Shown: positions 6,926 through 13,505 of the stretch, piece after piece
How the letters are laid out: the number at the start of each line of letters is the position of its first letter
Numbering within the stretch: position 1 is the stretch's first letter
Assembly: GCA_002721775.1 (NCBI GenBank)
Contig: PBLM01000049.1
Span: 1 to 14,431 of the forward strand
Reading direction: 5' to 3'
Origin: Rhodospirillaceae bacterium
GTDB taxonomy: Bacteria; Pseudomonadota; Alphaproteobacteria; Puniceispirillales; Puniceispirillaceae
DNA: 14,431 bases
Program-made: the position numbers and the translations under genes
Notes under the pieces: model-generated
The model's database searches: none
The model's input: the letters and a program-made list of their open reading frames with translations, nothing else
What the model was told of the DNA's origin: nothing

Positions 6926-7130
6926 TGCATGTCTATCATGCTATAAACTCAATCTTCTATGTTAAGATATAGGCTCAGAGGCTAAAAAGTCACGGGCAAA
7001 ATACACCGTCTTTCTTTTCATTTCCAAATCGCTTTTGACAAGCTTTTTACTTGTCATAACAGTATTTTGTTCGGCAAACTAAGCATCATGATTTTCTTAA
7101 TCCAGCAAGCTAGTAAAGACAAATACAAAT
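6926..7130. promoter_or_regulatory. Divergent intergenic region between quinone oxidoreductase and aminotransferase genes
   Basis: AT-rich DNA that must hold promoters in both directions. On the plus side TTGACA at 7035-7040 is a perfect -35 box, with TAACAG at 7057-7062 as a poor -10 after 16 bases. On the minus side TTAACA followed after 16 bases by TAGCAT is a weaker possibility. The palindrome at 7036-7056 covers the plus-strand promoter candidate. No small gene is credible here. Confidence 0.45.
7036..7056. promoter_or_regulatory. Operator-like palindrome TGACAAG-N7-CTTGTCA
   Basis: A perfect 7-bp inverted repeat with a 7-bp spacer (CTTTTTA). Its left arm overlaps the TTGACA -35 candidate at 7035-7040, and its centre is about 85 bp ahead of the aminotransferase start. 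Size, symmetry and position suit a repressor operator for the aminotransferase-dehydrogenase operon and perhaps the divergent quinone oxidoreductase. There is no poly-T tail that would make it a terminator. No regulator gene is adjacent, so the cognate protein is unknown. Confidence 0.5.
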
Positions 7131-8312
7131 ATGCGACAGACCAGTGAACGGGCTCATCATCTGCAATCCAGCCTGATAAGAGATGTAGCTGAAAAAGGCA
7201 TGCAGATGCAGGACATTCTGCCCCTGTGGTTTGGAGAAGGGCAGTGGCCAACATCACAGATAGCGATCGAGGCAGCCCAGAATGCCCTTCAGGCAGGGGA
7301 TCATTTCTATCAGCCAAATAATGGCAAGCCTCGGCTCCGGTCTGCGCTGGCACATTATATGAACGGATTGTACGGCACGAGCAAAACCAGACAGAACATC
7401 ACTGTAACCGCCTCTGGCATGCAGGGTCTGGCCCTGACTGCCCTTGCTCTTATAAACAGTGGTGACCGTGTTGTGTGTATTGACCCAGTCTGGCCAAATC
7501 TGGGCGAAAGTTTTAAAATTGCGGGAGGTCAGATTGACCCAACAACCTTGATTGCACGTGATGGGCGTTGGCATCTGGATATGGAACAGCTTCTAGCCAA
7601 GTTGACTGATAAGACTAAGGCGCTTTTGATTAACTCACCAAACAATCCTACAGGCTGGGTCTGCTCTGCTGAAGAACAAAAGACCATTTTAGATCATTGC
7701 CGTAAACAAGGAATTTGGATTGTGGCTGATGACGTATATGCGCGGCTATATCAACATGGCTCTTTAGCGCCAGGATTTCAGCATCTGGCCAATGCGGATG
7801 ATTTGCTTATTTCGATCAACAGTTTTTCAAAAGCTTGGTCAATGACAGGTTGGCGCCTTGGTTGGATAACCGCGCCAGCTAACCTTGAAAAGACTTTTGC
7901 TCATCTAACTGAATTTAACATTGCCTGTCCGTCCGGTTTTATTCAGGAAGCAGGTCTTGCAATGATCGAGCAGGGTGAAGCAGAGGTCAGCCTACTGCAG
8001 CATAGGTTACGTAAAGCACTCACGCTCACCCGTAATCGCCTTAAACACTTTGAGGATATTTCATTTATCGAGCCTGACGGTGCGTTTTACTGCTTTTTTT
8101 CTGTAAGAGGCTTATCAGACAGCTTGGCTTTCGCGCATGCTCTACTAGAACAAACAAAGGTAGGACTAGCCCCCGGGCTGGCCTTCGGGCCAGCTGGTGA
8201 GGGATATCTGCGGCTGTGCTATGCGCAGGATGGACAGATCCTGAATGAAGCTTTTGATAGACTGGACAAAGGGTTTAGCGCTGTCAGAAGATCACTGCTA
8301 GAGGATAAATAA
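7131..8312 (+). CDS. PLP-dependent aminotransferase, class I/II (aspartate aminotransferase fold)
   Basis: A 393-residue fold-type I aminotransferase at normal length. NSPNNPTG (168-175) holds the cofactor-binding Asn, ADDVYARL (199-206) the Asp and Tyr, and SFSKAWSMTGWRLGW (231-245) the Schiff-base lysine K234 plus the phosphate-binding arginine. The arginine in GEGYLRLCYA near the C-terminus should bind the substrate alpha-carboxylate. It transfers an amino group between an amino acid and a 2-keto acid in the cytoplasm. The amino acid cannot be read from the sequence; many relatives are annotated generically or as aspartate or aromatic aminotransferases. It lies 27 bp ahead of a YbiC-like 2-hydroxyacid dehydrogenase, so the two could link an amino acid, its 2-keto acid and its 2-hydroxy acid. 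The ribosome binding site is poor (GTAAAGA). Confidence 0.93.
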   Translation: MRQTSERAHHLQSSLIRDVAEKGMQMQDILPLWFGEGQWPTSQIAIEAAQNALQAGDHFYQPNNGKPRLRSALAHYMNGLYGTSKTRQNITVTASGMQGLALTALALINSGDRVVCIDPVWPNLGESFKIAGGQIDPTTLIARDGRWHLDMEQLLAKLTDKTKALLINSPNNPTGWVCSAEEQKTILDHCRKQGIWIVADDVYARLYQHGSLAPGFQHLANADDLLISINSFSKAWSMTGWRLGWITAPANLEKTFAHLTEFNIACPSGFIQEAGLAMIEQGEAEVSLLQHRLRKALTLTRNRLKHFEDISFIEPDGAFYCFFSVRGLSDSLAFAHALLEQTKVGLAPGLAFGPAGEGYLRLCYAQDGQILNEAFDRLDKGFSAVRRSLLEDK

Positions 8313-8339
8313 TATATCTATGGAAAAAATGAGCCACAG

Positions 8340-9428
8340 ATGCTGATCAGAGTAAATGAAATTACGTCCTGGTTGACAGACATTTTTGCAACAGCTGGCT
8401 GTCCTGTTGAAGAAGCCCGTCTGATTGCTGTTCACCTTGTTGATGCAGATGCAAGCGGCCATCCCAGCCACGGCATTGTCAGGGTTCCCCGCTATATCGA
8501 TTATATCAATGAAGGAACAGTCCGTCCTGTTTGTGCATATGAAACTTTGGTTGAGTCCGGGACGCTATGTCTAATTGATGGTCAATACAGCTTTGGTCAG
8601 GTATTAGGCCATAATGTGGTCGCCCGGGCAGAGACTATGTGCCAAAAAAATGGTCTTGGCATCATTGCGCTGAGGAACGCGGGTCATCTGGGCCGGATAG
8701 GCGGCTGGGCAGAACTACTGGCAGATAAAGGTCTCGTCTCTATTCATTTTGTCACTGTCGCCGGTTCAAGAATTGTTGCTCCTTTTGGCGGTAAGCAGGC
8801 ACGCATTTCAACTGCACCTGTGGCGATTGGAGTGCCGTATAAAGCAGAGTTTAATGAGACACAACATTTTATTCTTGATTTTGCCACCAGCCGAGTTGCA
8901 GAAGGAAAAATACTGGTCAGCCAGAAAACCGGATCAGCTTTGCCAGCAGATGCTATGGTCGATTCAACAGGCGCAGATTCAAAAATTCCAGAAACTATTT
9001 ATGGCGCAACAGCTACGACTGACGTCCCAGATCCGCGTGCAGGTAAAGGGGCAATTCAGACATTCGGTCAACATAAGGGTTCTGGTCTTGGGCTAGCTTG
9101 TGAGCTGCTAGCAGGCGCTTTAACAGGCGCTGGAACAAACGCGCAAAACCGGCCATTTTGTAATGGCATGCTATCCATTATTCTTGATCCGAAAAAGCTG
9201 AACACAGATGATCAGATCGCTGCTGAAATATCAGATTTCATTACCTCAATCCGCCAGACATCCCCGCGCAAACCAGATCAGCCGGTTCTAATTCCAGGCG
9301 ATCCTGAACGCGCAAAACGATCTGAAGCCAACCGGCAGGGCATTGAGCTGAATCCAACCATAGCTGCTCAGCTGAAAGCCATTTCAAACAATTTGGGCGT
9401 CTATATTCCAGATATTGTGCAAGCCTAG
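8340..9428 (+). CDS. LDH2/malate dehydrogenase-family oxidoreductase, YbiC (hydroxycarboxylate dehydrogenase B)-like
   Basis: A 362-residue member of the LDH2/MDH2 family, which has its own fold unrelated to Rossmann lactate dehydrogenases. The hallmark GHPSHGIVRVPRY (40-52) holds the catalytic His and the Arg, followed by HLGRIGGWAE, FVSIHF-like GLVSIHFVTVAG, VAPFGG, ILDFATSRVAEGK and GQHKGSGLGL. From HLGRIGGWAE through VAPF it follows E. coli YbiC closely. Family members reduce 2-keto acids to 2-hydroxy acids, or the reverse, with NAD(P): lactate, malate, ureidoglycolate, phenyllactate-type acids, and (R)-sulfolactate in ComC. The substrate is not certain here. It is the second gene of the aminotransferase operon. 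It ends in the same CTAG tetranucleotide as the convergent SDR gene, so the two reading frames overlap by four bases. Confidence 0.93.
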   Translation: MLIRVNEITSWLTDIFATAGCPVEEARLIAVHLVDADASGHPSHGIVRVPRYIDYINEGTVRPVCAYETLVESGTLCLIDGQYSFGQVLGHNVVARAETMCQKNGLGIIALRNAGHLGRIGGWAELLADKGLVSIHFVTVAGSRIVAPFGGKQARISTAPVAIGVPYKAEFNETQHFILDFATSRVAEGKILVSQKTGSALPADAMVDSTGADSKIPETIYGATATTDVPDPRAGKGAIQTFGQHKGSGLGLACELLAGALTGAGTNAQNRPFCNGMLSIILDPKKLNTDDQIAAEISDFITSIRQTSPRKPDQPVLIPGDPERAKRSEANRQGIELNPTIAAQLKAISNNLGVYIPDIVQA

Positions 9429-10189
9429 TCAGCTGTCCAGCCGCCATCAATCAACAAGCTTGTGCCTGTAATAAGAGCAGCTGCGTCTGAAGCCAAAAAC
9501 ACCACACCACCCATCATATCTTCAACTTCGCCAACGCGACCAAGTTTGATCTTATCTTCAATCCATGCGCGTCTTTCAGGGTTCTGAAAAGTTAATTCAG
9601 TCAAAGCTGTGCGCACGAAAGTTGGGCAGATTGTGTTGATCCTGACCTGATGCGGTCCCCACTCAATTGCCATCGCTTTGGTGAATCCCTCAACTGCAGA
9701 TTTTGACGCACAATAAACAGATCGCTCAATTCCCCCAACATGCGCCATCTGGGAGGAGATATTGATAATGGACCCACCCGTTCCGGCAGCAATCATTTTT
9801 TTAGCAATCATCTGTGACAAAAAATAAGCCCCGCGAAGATTCACATCCATAACAGTATCAAAATCAGCAACACGCGTCTCTGCCGCGGGGCCATGACGGG
9901 CCATGCCGGCCGAATTGACCAGAATGTCAAATGCAGTGCTTTTATCAAGAATTGCAGACAAAGCTTCCAGATCAGAAACATCCAGAGCACAAGCCTGCAT
10001 CTTCAGACTCTTTTCTTGGGCCGCATCAACAAGTGTGTCCAGCTTATCTTTAGAACGTGCTGCAGCCGTTACCTCGGCACCAGCTTCTGCCAGCGCGACC
10101 GCGCAAGCGAGGCCAATACCAGAAGAGGCTCCCGTGACAAGAGCCGTTTTACCATCAAGTCGCAGGCTGGGGGTTTTTGGCAGTTCCAT
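9425..10189 (-). CDS. SDR-family oxidoreductase downstream of the HpsN-like gene
   Basis: A 254-residue classical short-chain dehydrogenase. TGASSGIG (19-26) is the cofactor motif and the catalytic residues are S146, Y159 and K163. The usual NNAG is NSAG (92-95), a known variant. AAARS (42-46) suggests NADP(H). Like many gluconate 5-dehydrogenase or 3-oxoacyl-ACP-reductase homologues, it could oxidise a secondary alcohol of a small polyol or hydroxy acid. Its context is its best clue: it begins 14 bp after the HpsN-like dehydrogenase with GGAGG seven to eight bases ahead of the ATG. In sulfopropanediol degradation the SDRs HpsO and HpsP interconvert the two DHPS enantiomers for HpsN, so an HpsO/P-like role is possible. 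It differs clearly from the other SDR in the window and is not a recent duplicate. Confidence 0.9.
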   Translation of the reverse strand: MELPKTPSLRLDGKTALVTGASSGIGLACAVALAEAGAEVTAAARSKDKLDTLVDAAQEKSLKMQACALDVSDLEALSAILDKSTAFDILVNSAGMARHGPAAETRVADFDTVMDVNLRGAYFLSQMIAKKMIAAGTGGSIINISSQMAHVGGIERSVYCASKSAVEGFTKAMAIEWGPHQVRINTICPTFVRTALTELTFQNPERRAWIEDKIKLGRVGEVEDMMGGVVFLASDAAALITGTSLLIDGGWTAD

Positions 10190-10203
10190 AACCTATCCTC
10201 CAA

Positions 10204-11514
10204 TTACTCGGCTGCTGTGCCATAGGCGACATTACGGCCACCATAGCGGCGCACTCTTACATTAGCCTGTTCAGCATGTCCAACAAACCCTTCCAGCATG
10301 CATAAGCGCGAACAATATTCCCCTATTTCTGTTGCCGCTTCATCTGTTGTCACTTTTTGATAAGAATGAGTTTTCAGAAACTTGCCAACCCAAAGGCCGC
10401 CTGTATAACGGCCAGCCTTTTTGGTTGGCAGCGTGTGATTTGTACCAATCACCTTATCTCCGTTAGCGACATTTGTTCGTGGCCCTAAAAACAATGCCCC
10501 ATAACAGGTCATATGCTCTAAAAACCAGTCATCTCTGTCTGTCATCACCTGGACATGTTCTGAGGCGATATCATCTGCCATCTGCAGCATTTCATTATAA
10601 CTGTCACAAACGATAACCTCACCATATTCATCCCATGACACAGAGGCGGTTTCAGCTGTTGGCAGAATCTTCAGAATTCGATCGATTTCTGCCATAGTCT
10701 TACGAGCTAGCTCTTCAGAATTGGTCAGCAGAACAGCTGGCGAATTATAACCATGTTCAGCCTGCCCCAATAAATCAGTCGCACATAATTCTGCATCAAC
10801 GATTTCGTCTGCTATAACCATGGTTTCAGTTGGCCCTGCAAACAGGTCAATGCCCACCCGGCCAAACAGTTGGCGTTTTGCTTCAGCCACAAACGCATTG
10901 CCCGGTCCAACAAGCATATGAACAGGGTCTATTGTCTCTGTGCCCAAGGCCATCGCTCCAATGCCCTGCATGCCGCCTAAAACATAAATTTCATGCGCAC
11001 CACCCAAATGCATTGCAGCAATTACAGCTGGGTTGGGCTTGCCTTTAAAGGGCGGTGTGGCGGCAATAATTCTGGGCACGCCAGCAACTGAGGCTGTCAG
11101 CACAGACATGTGTGCCGAGGCGACCATTGGGAATTTCCCGGCAGGCACATAGCAGCCTACAGATTGAACGGGAATGTTTTTATGGCCGAGGATGACGCCT
11201 GGCATGGTTTCCACTTCAATGTCTATCATGGACGCACGCTGGGCTTCGGCAAACTGCCTGACCTGATCCTGTGCAAATCGGATATCATCAAGATCACGCG
11301 GGCTGACCTCGGCAATCAGTGCTTTTATCTCATCATCGGACAATTTAAATGAGTCAGGTGAATAATTGTCGAATTTCTCTGAAAGCTCACGAATGGCCGC
11401 ATCGCCGCGGGCCTCAATATCCCGGAGCGTATCCTCAACAATTGCCTTTACTTTTGCATCATCTTCCCTGCGCTCGGACTGAGACTTACTTTCCTTAAGA
11501 TAGCGAATAGCCAT
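10204..11514 (-). CDS. Histidinol dehydrogenase-family protein, HpsN (sulfopropanediol 3-dehydrogenase)-like
   Basis: A 436-residue zinc- and NAD-dependent dehydrogenase that oxidises a primary alcohol to a carboxylate in two steps. All residues matching the E. coli HisD active site are present: Q251 and H254, E319 and H320 (catalytic), D353, H360, E408 and H413. It is probably not the histidine-biosynthetic enzyme. No other his gene is nearby, and it has [11 protein letters not shown] where HisD has SQAEHD, plus a DYGEV-like [18 protein letters not shown] and [15 protein letters not shown], features I remember from HpsN. HpsN converts (R)-2,3-dihydroxypropane-1-sulfonate to (R)-sulfolactate. 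The SDR 14 bp downstream agrees with that role. No sulfolyase, sulfite exporter or sulfonate transporter is in the window, so another polyol is possible. AAAGG lies seven bases ahead of the ATG. Confidence 0.88.
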   Translation of the reverse strand: MAIRYLKESKSQSERREDDAKVKAIVEDTLRDIEARGDAAIRELSEKFDNYSPDSFKLSDDEIKALIAEVSPRDLDDIRFAQDQVRQFAEAQRASMIDIEVETMPGVILGHKNIPVQSVGCYVPAGKFPMVASAHMSVLTASVAGVPRIIAATPPFKGKPNPAVIAAMHLGGAHEIYVLGGMQGIGAMALGTETIDPVHMLVGPGNAFVAEAKRQLFGRVGIDLFAGPTETMVIADEIVDAELCATDLLGQAEHGYNSPAVLLTNSEELARKTMAEIDRILKILPTAETASVSWDEYGEVIVCDSYNEMLQMADDIASEHVQVMTDRDDWFLEHMTCYGALFLGPRTNVANGDKVIGTNHTLPTKKAGRYTGGLWVGKFLKTHSYQKVTTDEAATEIGEYCSRLCMLEGFVGHAEQANVRVRRYGGRNVAYGTAAE

Positions 11515-11624
11515 AATTTGCCTTTCTTGTCATAATCTTTAGATGTTGTGTTCTTATACTTAAACTCGAGGCTGGATAGGTCTAGTTCAAAAAGTGAATT
11601 TATCTCAAATTATCCGTCCAAATT
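11515..11624. promoter_or_regulatory. Intergenic region ahead of the HpsN-like gene
   Basis: A 110-bp AT-rich gap between two minus-strand genes, long enough to hold a separate promoter for the HpsN-like/SDR pair. On the minus strand TATAAG and TTTAAG are possible -10 boxes, but I find no well-spaced -35. CTTGTCATAA at 11526-11535 repeats exactly the right arm and flank of the palindrome at 7036-7056. I see no terminator for the upstream flavoprotein gene. Confidence 0.4.
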
Positions 11625-12992
11625 TTACAAACCATCTGTGAGATGATGAGCCAAACTGGCCGCCTGACGTGCTATGGTTGTTGCACCTACCACATCCCCC
11701 TCACTACCTGCTGTCATCGCTCCAATACCGTAGCCAAAAGGATAGGGATCACCGTCACCTGAGCAGAGTTTAAGATCTTCAGCTAGTTGCGGGCCCCAGC
11801 CAAATGCATCAGCCTGAATCACATGATCACCAATCATTGCCGCAATCAGAGGATCACGCCCAATGCCAGTGCAATTCACAATGATATTTGCCTTGAGCGG
11901 CTGGCCTGAAGAGAGATAAGCAGAGAAGCTTTCACTCCTATTCCCAGCCGAAATCTGGTTCACACGTCCGGTATGGAGAACCAGCTGTCCTGAACTGATC
12001 ATCTCTGCAGCCATCTGACTAGTTTGCGGGGCTGAACGGTACCGGGCTAGAGACCATGATCCCCCCAAATGGACCATCAGTCGACGTTTTTCTGCAGCAG
12101 GTAACCTGCGCCAAACAGGATTCAAATGAACGCGCAGAGCTTCAAACCGGCTTTGCCACTCTGAATCTGTCCAGAGATACTGGGGCTGCCGGTTCAGATG
12201 ACTCATCATAAATTTGATAACCGCTGATGCAGAAGAGATATCATCTGGCCATTTGATTGCCTCTGCGGGAACCCAGCCTGTCTGCGCTGGCGGTAGAATA
12301 CCTAACGGCGTTACTAGGTGAATTTTGCCGCGATGCCCCGCCCGGCCCAACGCATAAATCGTATCCAAAGCTGTTAAACCACCCCCAACAAGAAGAACAG
12401 TTTGTTCTGGATCACAGTCATGCAGCCAACTTCCTGTCCAAGGTGATTTAATGAGCAGATGCCCCTCATGCTGAAGACAGTCCTTTTCAACTGGACATGG
12501 CCAGTCCGGTTCAGGATTTCCAGTCGCCAGAATCAACGTCAAAGCTGTGTATTCTTCGCCTGTATCAGTGCGCAAATGCCAATTTGATGAGTTGTGTTCA
12601 TAACGGACGGATATCACGTGCTGCCTAATAAATTTCACATCTTCTTTATACGGCAGTTGACTCAGCTCGTGGTCAATATAGCGAGCAAAATCAACCCGCC
12701 GGTAAAATTTTCCTGCCTCACAATAAGCATCTTCATCCTGCAGGCATGCTTCAGCCCAGTTTGGAAAAAGGTCAGGCTTTGTAGGACGAAGTTGCATAAT
12801 CTGGGCCCGCACATTCAGTCTGTAGTCAGGGTGCAGAGTACCGAAAGCCGCACCATGACCAAAAGACCCCCTGCCAAACACAGCAATTTTTTCCGCAAAA
12901 TCCGGCATCCGTTCAAGCAGATGCATTAACAGGGCTGCAGATGTATATCCCGCACCCACGATGGCTATAGATAACGAAAAAGAAGGTCTCAT
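11625..12992 (-). CDS. FAD/NAD(P)-binding protein, YdhS-like (NAD_binding_9 family)
   Basis: A 455-residue two-dinucleotide flavoprotein. The N-terminal FAD motif is IAIVGAGYTSAAL (9-21), followed by the family's FGHGAAFGT...LNVRAQIMQLRP segment (44-70). An ILATGNPEP stretch lies near 154-162, a second nucleotide-binding motif VGGGLTALD at 202-210, and a late VNCTGIGRDP near 375-385. This order matches the uncharacterised YdhS/NAD_binding_9 group and its hydroxylase-like relatives. It is probably a soluble FAD-dependent oxidoreductase or N-hydroxylase; the reaction is not known. It begins 17 bp after the rhodanese gene on the same strand and is probably cotranscribed with it. The ribosome binding site is weak. 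No membrane segment or signal peptide is visible. Confidence 0.88.
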   Translation of the reverse strand: MRPSFSLSIAIVGAGYTSAALLMHLLERMPDFAEKIAVFGRGSFGHGAAFGTLHPDYRLNVRAQIMQLRPTKPDLFPNWAEACLQDEDAYCEAGKFYRRVDFARYIDHELSQLPYKEDVKFIRQHVISVRYEHNSSNWHLRTDTGEEYTALTLILATGNPEPDWPCPVEKDCLQHEGHLLIKSPWTGSWLHDCDPEQTVLLVGGGLTALDTIYALGRAGHRGKIHLVTPLGILPPAQTGWVPAEAIKWPDDISSASAVIKFMMSHLNRQPQYLWTDSEWQSRFEALRVHLNPVWRRLPAAEKRRLMVHLGGSWSLARYRSAPQTSQMAAEMISSGQLVLHTGRVNQISAGNRSESFSAYLSSGQPLKANIIVNCTGIGRDPLIAAMIGDHVIQADAFGWGPQLAEDLKLCSGDGDPYPFGYGIGAMTAGSEGDVVGATTIARQAASLAHHLTDGL

Positions 12993-13009
12993 TTTTTCAA
13001 AGGCTACCC

Positions 13010-13384
13010 TCAGCCTTCAACAGGTCCGCCTTCATCTTTCCAGGCGCCAAACCCGCCTACATTGCTTACATGTTTGAAACCCATTTCAACCAGCGTTCGG
13101 CCTGCTAAAGCTGCCTGCCCACCTGCACCACAGACTAGAATAATTTCTGCGTCCTTGTCCATCTGCGGATTGTGGAACTGTGTAGCCTGGTCAGCGGCAA
13201 ATTCAATAAAGCCACGTGGTATTCGCAGCGCACCAGCAATTGTTCCGCTTTCCTGTATTGCTGCGCTATCGCGCACATCCACAAATATCACACCGCTCTG
13301 TCCATGTTTTGCGATGCCTGCCTGCGTTTCAAGTTTTGGGACAATTGCGTTTGCCTCTGCAAGATAGTCCTGTGCTGATTTCAT
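13010..13384 (-). CDS. Single-domain rhodanese-like protein
   Basis: A 124-residue protein with one rhodanese fold. FVDVRD (34-39) is the N-terminal signature, GALRIPRGFIEF (51-62) the middle one, and C85 in LVCGAGGQAALAG the catalytic cysteine. The GFGAWKDEGGPV end is the usual C-terminal signature. The six-residue active loop is CGAGGQ; many sulfurtransferases have Arg as the last loop residue, so Q90 may change substrate preference. It would carry a persulfide on C85 and pass sulfur, or act on thiosulfate or another donor, in the cytoplasm. AAGG lies three to four bases ahead of the ATG. It is followed after 17 bp by the YdhS-like flavoprotein. A sulfur-linked role would fit a nearby sulfonate pathway, but rhodaneses are too common for that to be evidence. 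Confidence 0.92.
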   Translation of the reverse strand: MKSAQDYLAEANAIVPKLETQAGIAKHGQSGVIFVDVRDSAAIQESGTIAGALRIPRGFIEFAADQATQFHNPQMDKDAEIILVCGAGGQAALAGRTLVEMGFKHVSNVGGFGAWKDEGGPVEG

Positions 13385-13505
13385 TGCCTTACCCTTTTCT
13401 GTGTTTAGTGCCTATATGAAAACAGGCTATAGCCTGCTCACTTCATCCTACCCTGCCGCCTCTGGCATGCAACTCTGTTTTTTTACAGATGACAATCACA
13501 GTAAT
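13385..13505. other. Intergenic region between the DMT permease and rhodanese genes
   Basis: A 121-bp gap on the minus-strand run. It contains the palindrome at 13423-13436 and a second, weaker stem TCTGT-T6-ACAGA at 13474-13489. It may hold the promoter of the rhodanese-flavoprotein pair; I see CATATAGG on the minus strand as a loose -10 but no matching -35. Confidence 0.4.
13423..13436 (-). terminator. Palindromic hairpin CAGGC-TATA-GCCTG followed by T4, possible terminator or operator
   Basis: CAGGCTATAGCCTG is a perfect 14-bp palindrome. Read on the minus strand it can extend to AGCAGGC/GCCTGTT with one G-U pair and runs into TTTT, about 70 bases after the DMT permease stop codon. This fits a short intrinsic terminator separating the permease from the rhodanese gene. 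It is also 39-52 bp upstream of the rhodanese start, so it could equally be an operator. The T tract is short. Confidence 0.35.

Noticed and set aside
6910..6939. Longer quinone oxidoreductase starting at 6939
   Set aside because: The strong AGGAAAAGAGG site lies inside this extension and points to the ATG at 6909, which also gives the normal family length.
7085..7092. ATCATGAT palindrome as an operator
   Set aside because: Eight-base AT-rich palindromes are expected by chance in AT-rich intergenic DNA, and nothing else supports it.
10204..11514. Calling the HisD-family gene the histidine-biosynthetic histidinol dehydrogenase
   Set aside because: No other his genes are adjacent, and GQAEHG and other segments look like HpsN rather than biosynthetic HisD. 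It remains a HisD-superfamily member.
12594..12929. Plus-strand open frame of 111 codons inside the YdhS-like gene
   Set aside because: It is antisense to conserved FAD-binding sequence and has no ribosome binding site or known domain.
13474..13489. Stem-loop TCTGT-T6-ACAGA as terminator of the DMT permease
   Set aside because: The stem has only five pairs, mostly A-T, and the T or A run is in the loop and not after the stem. The palindrome at 13423-13436 is the better candidate.
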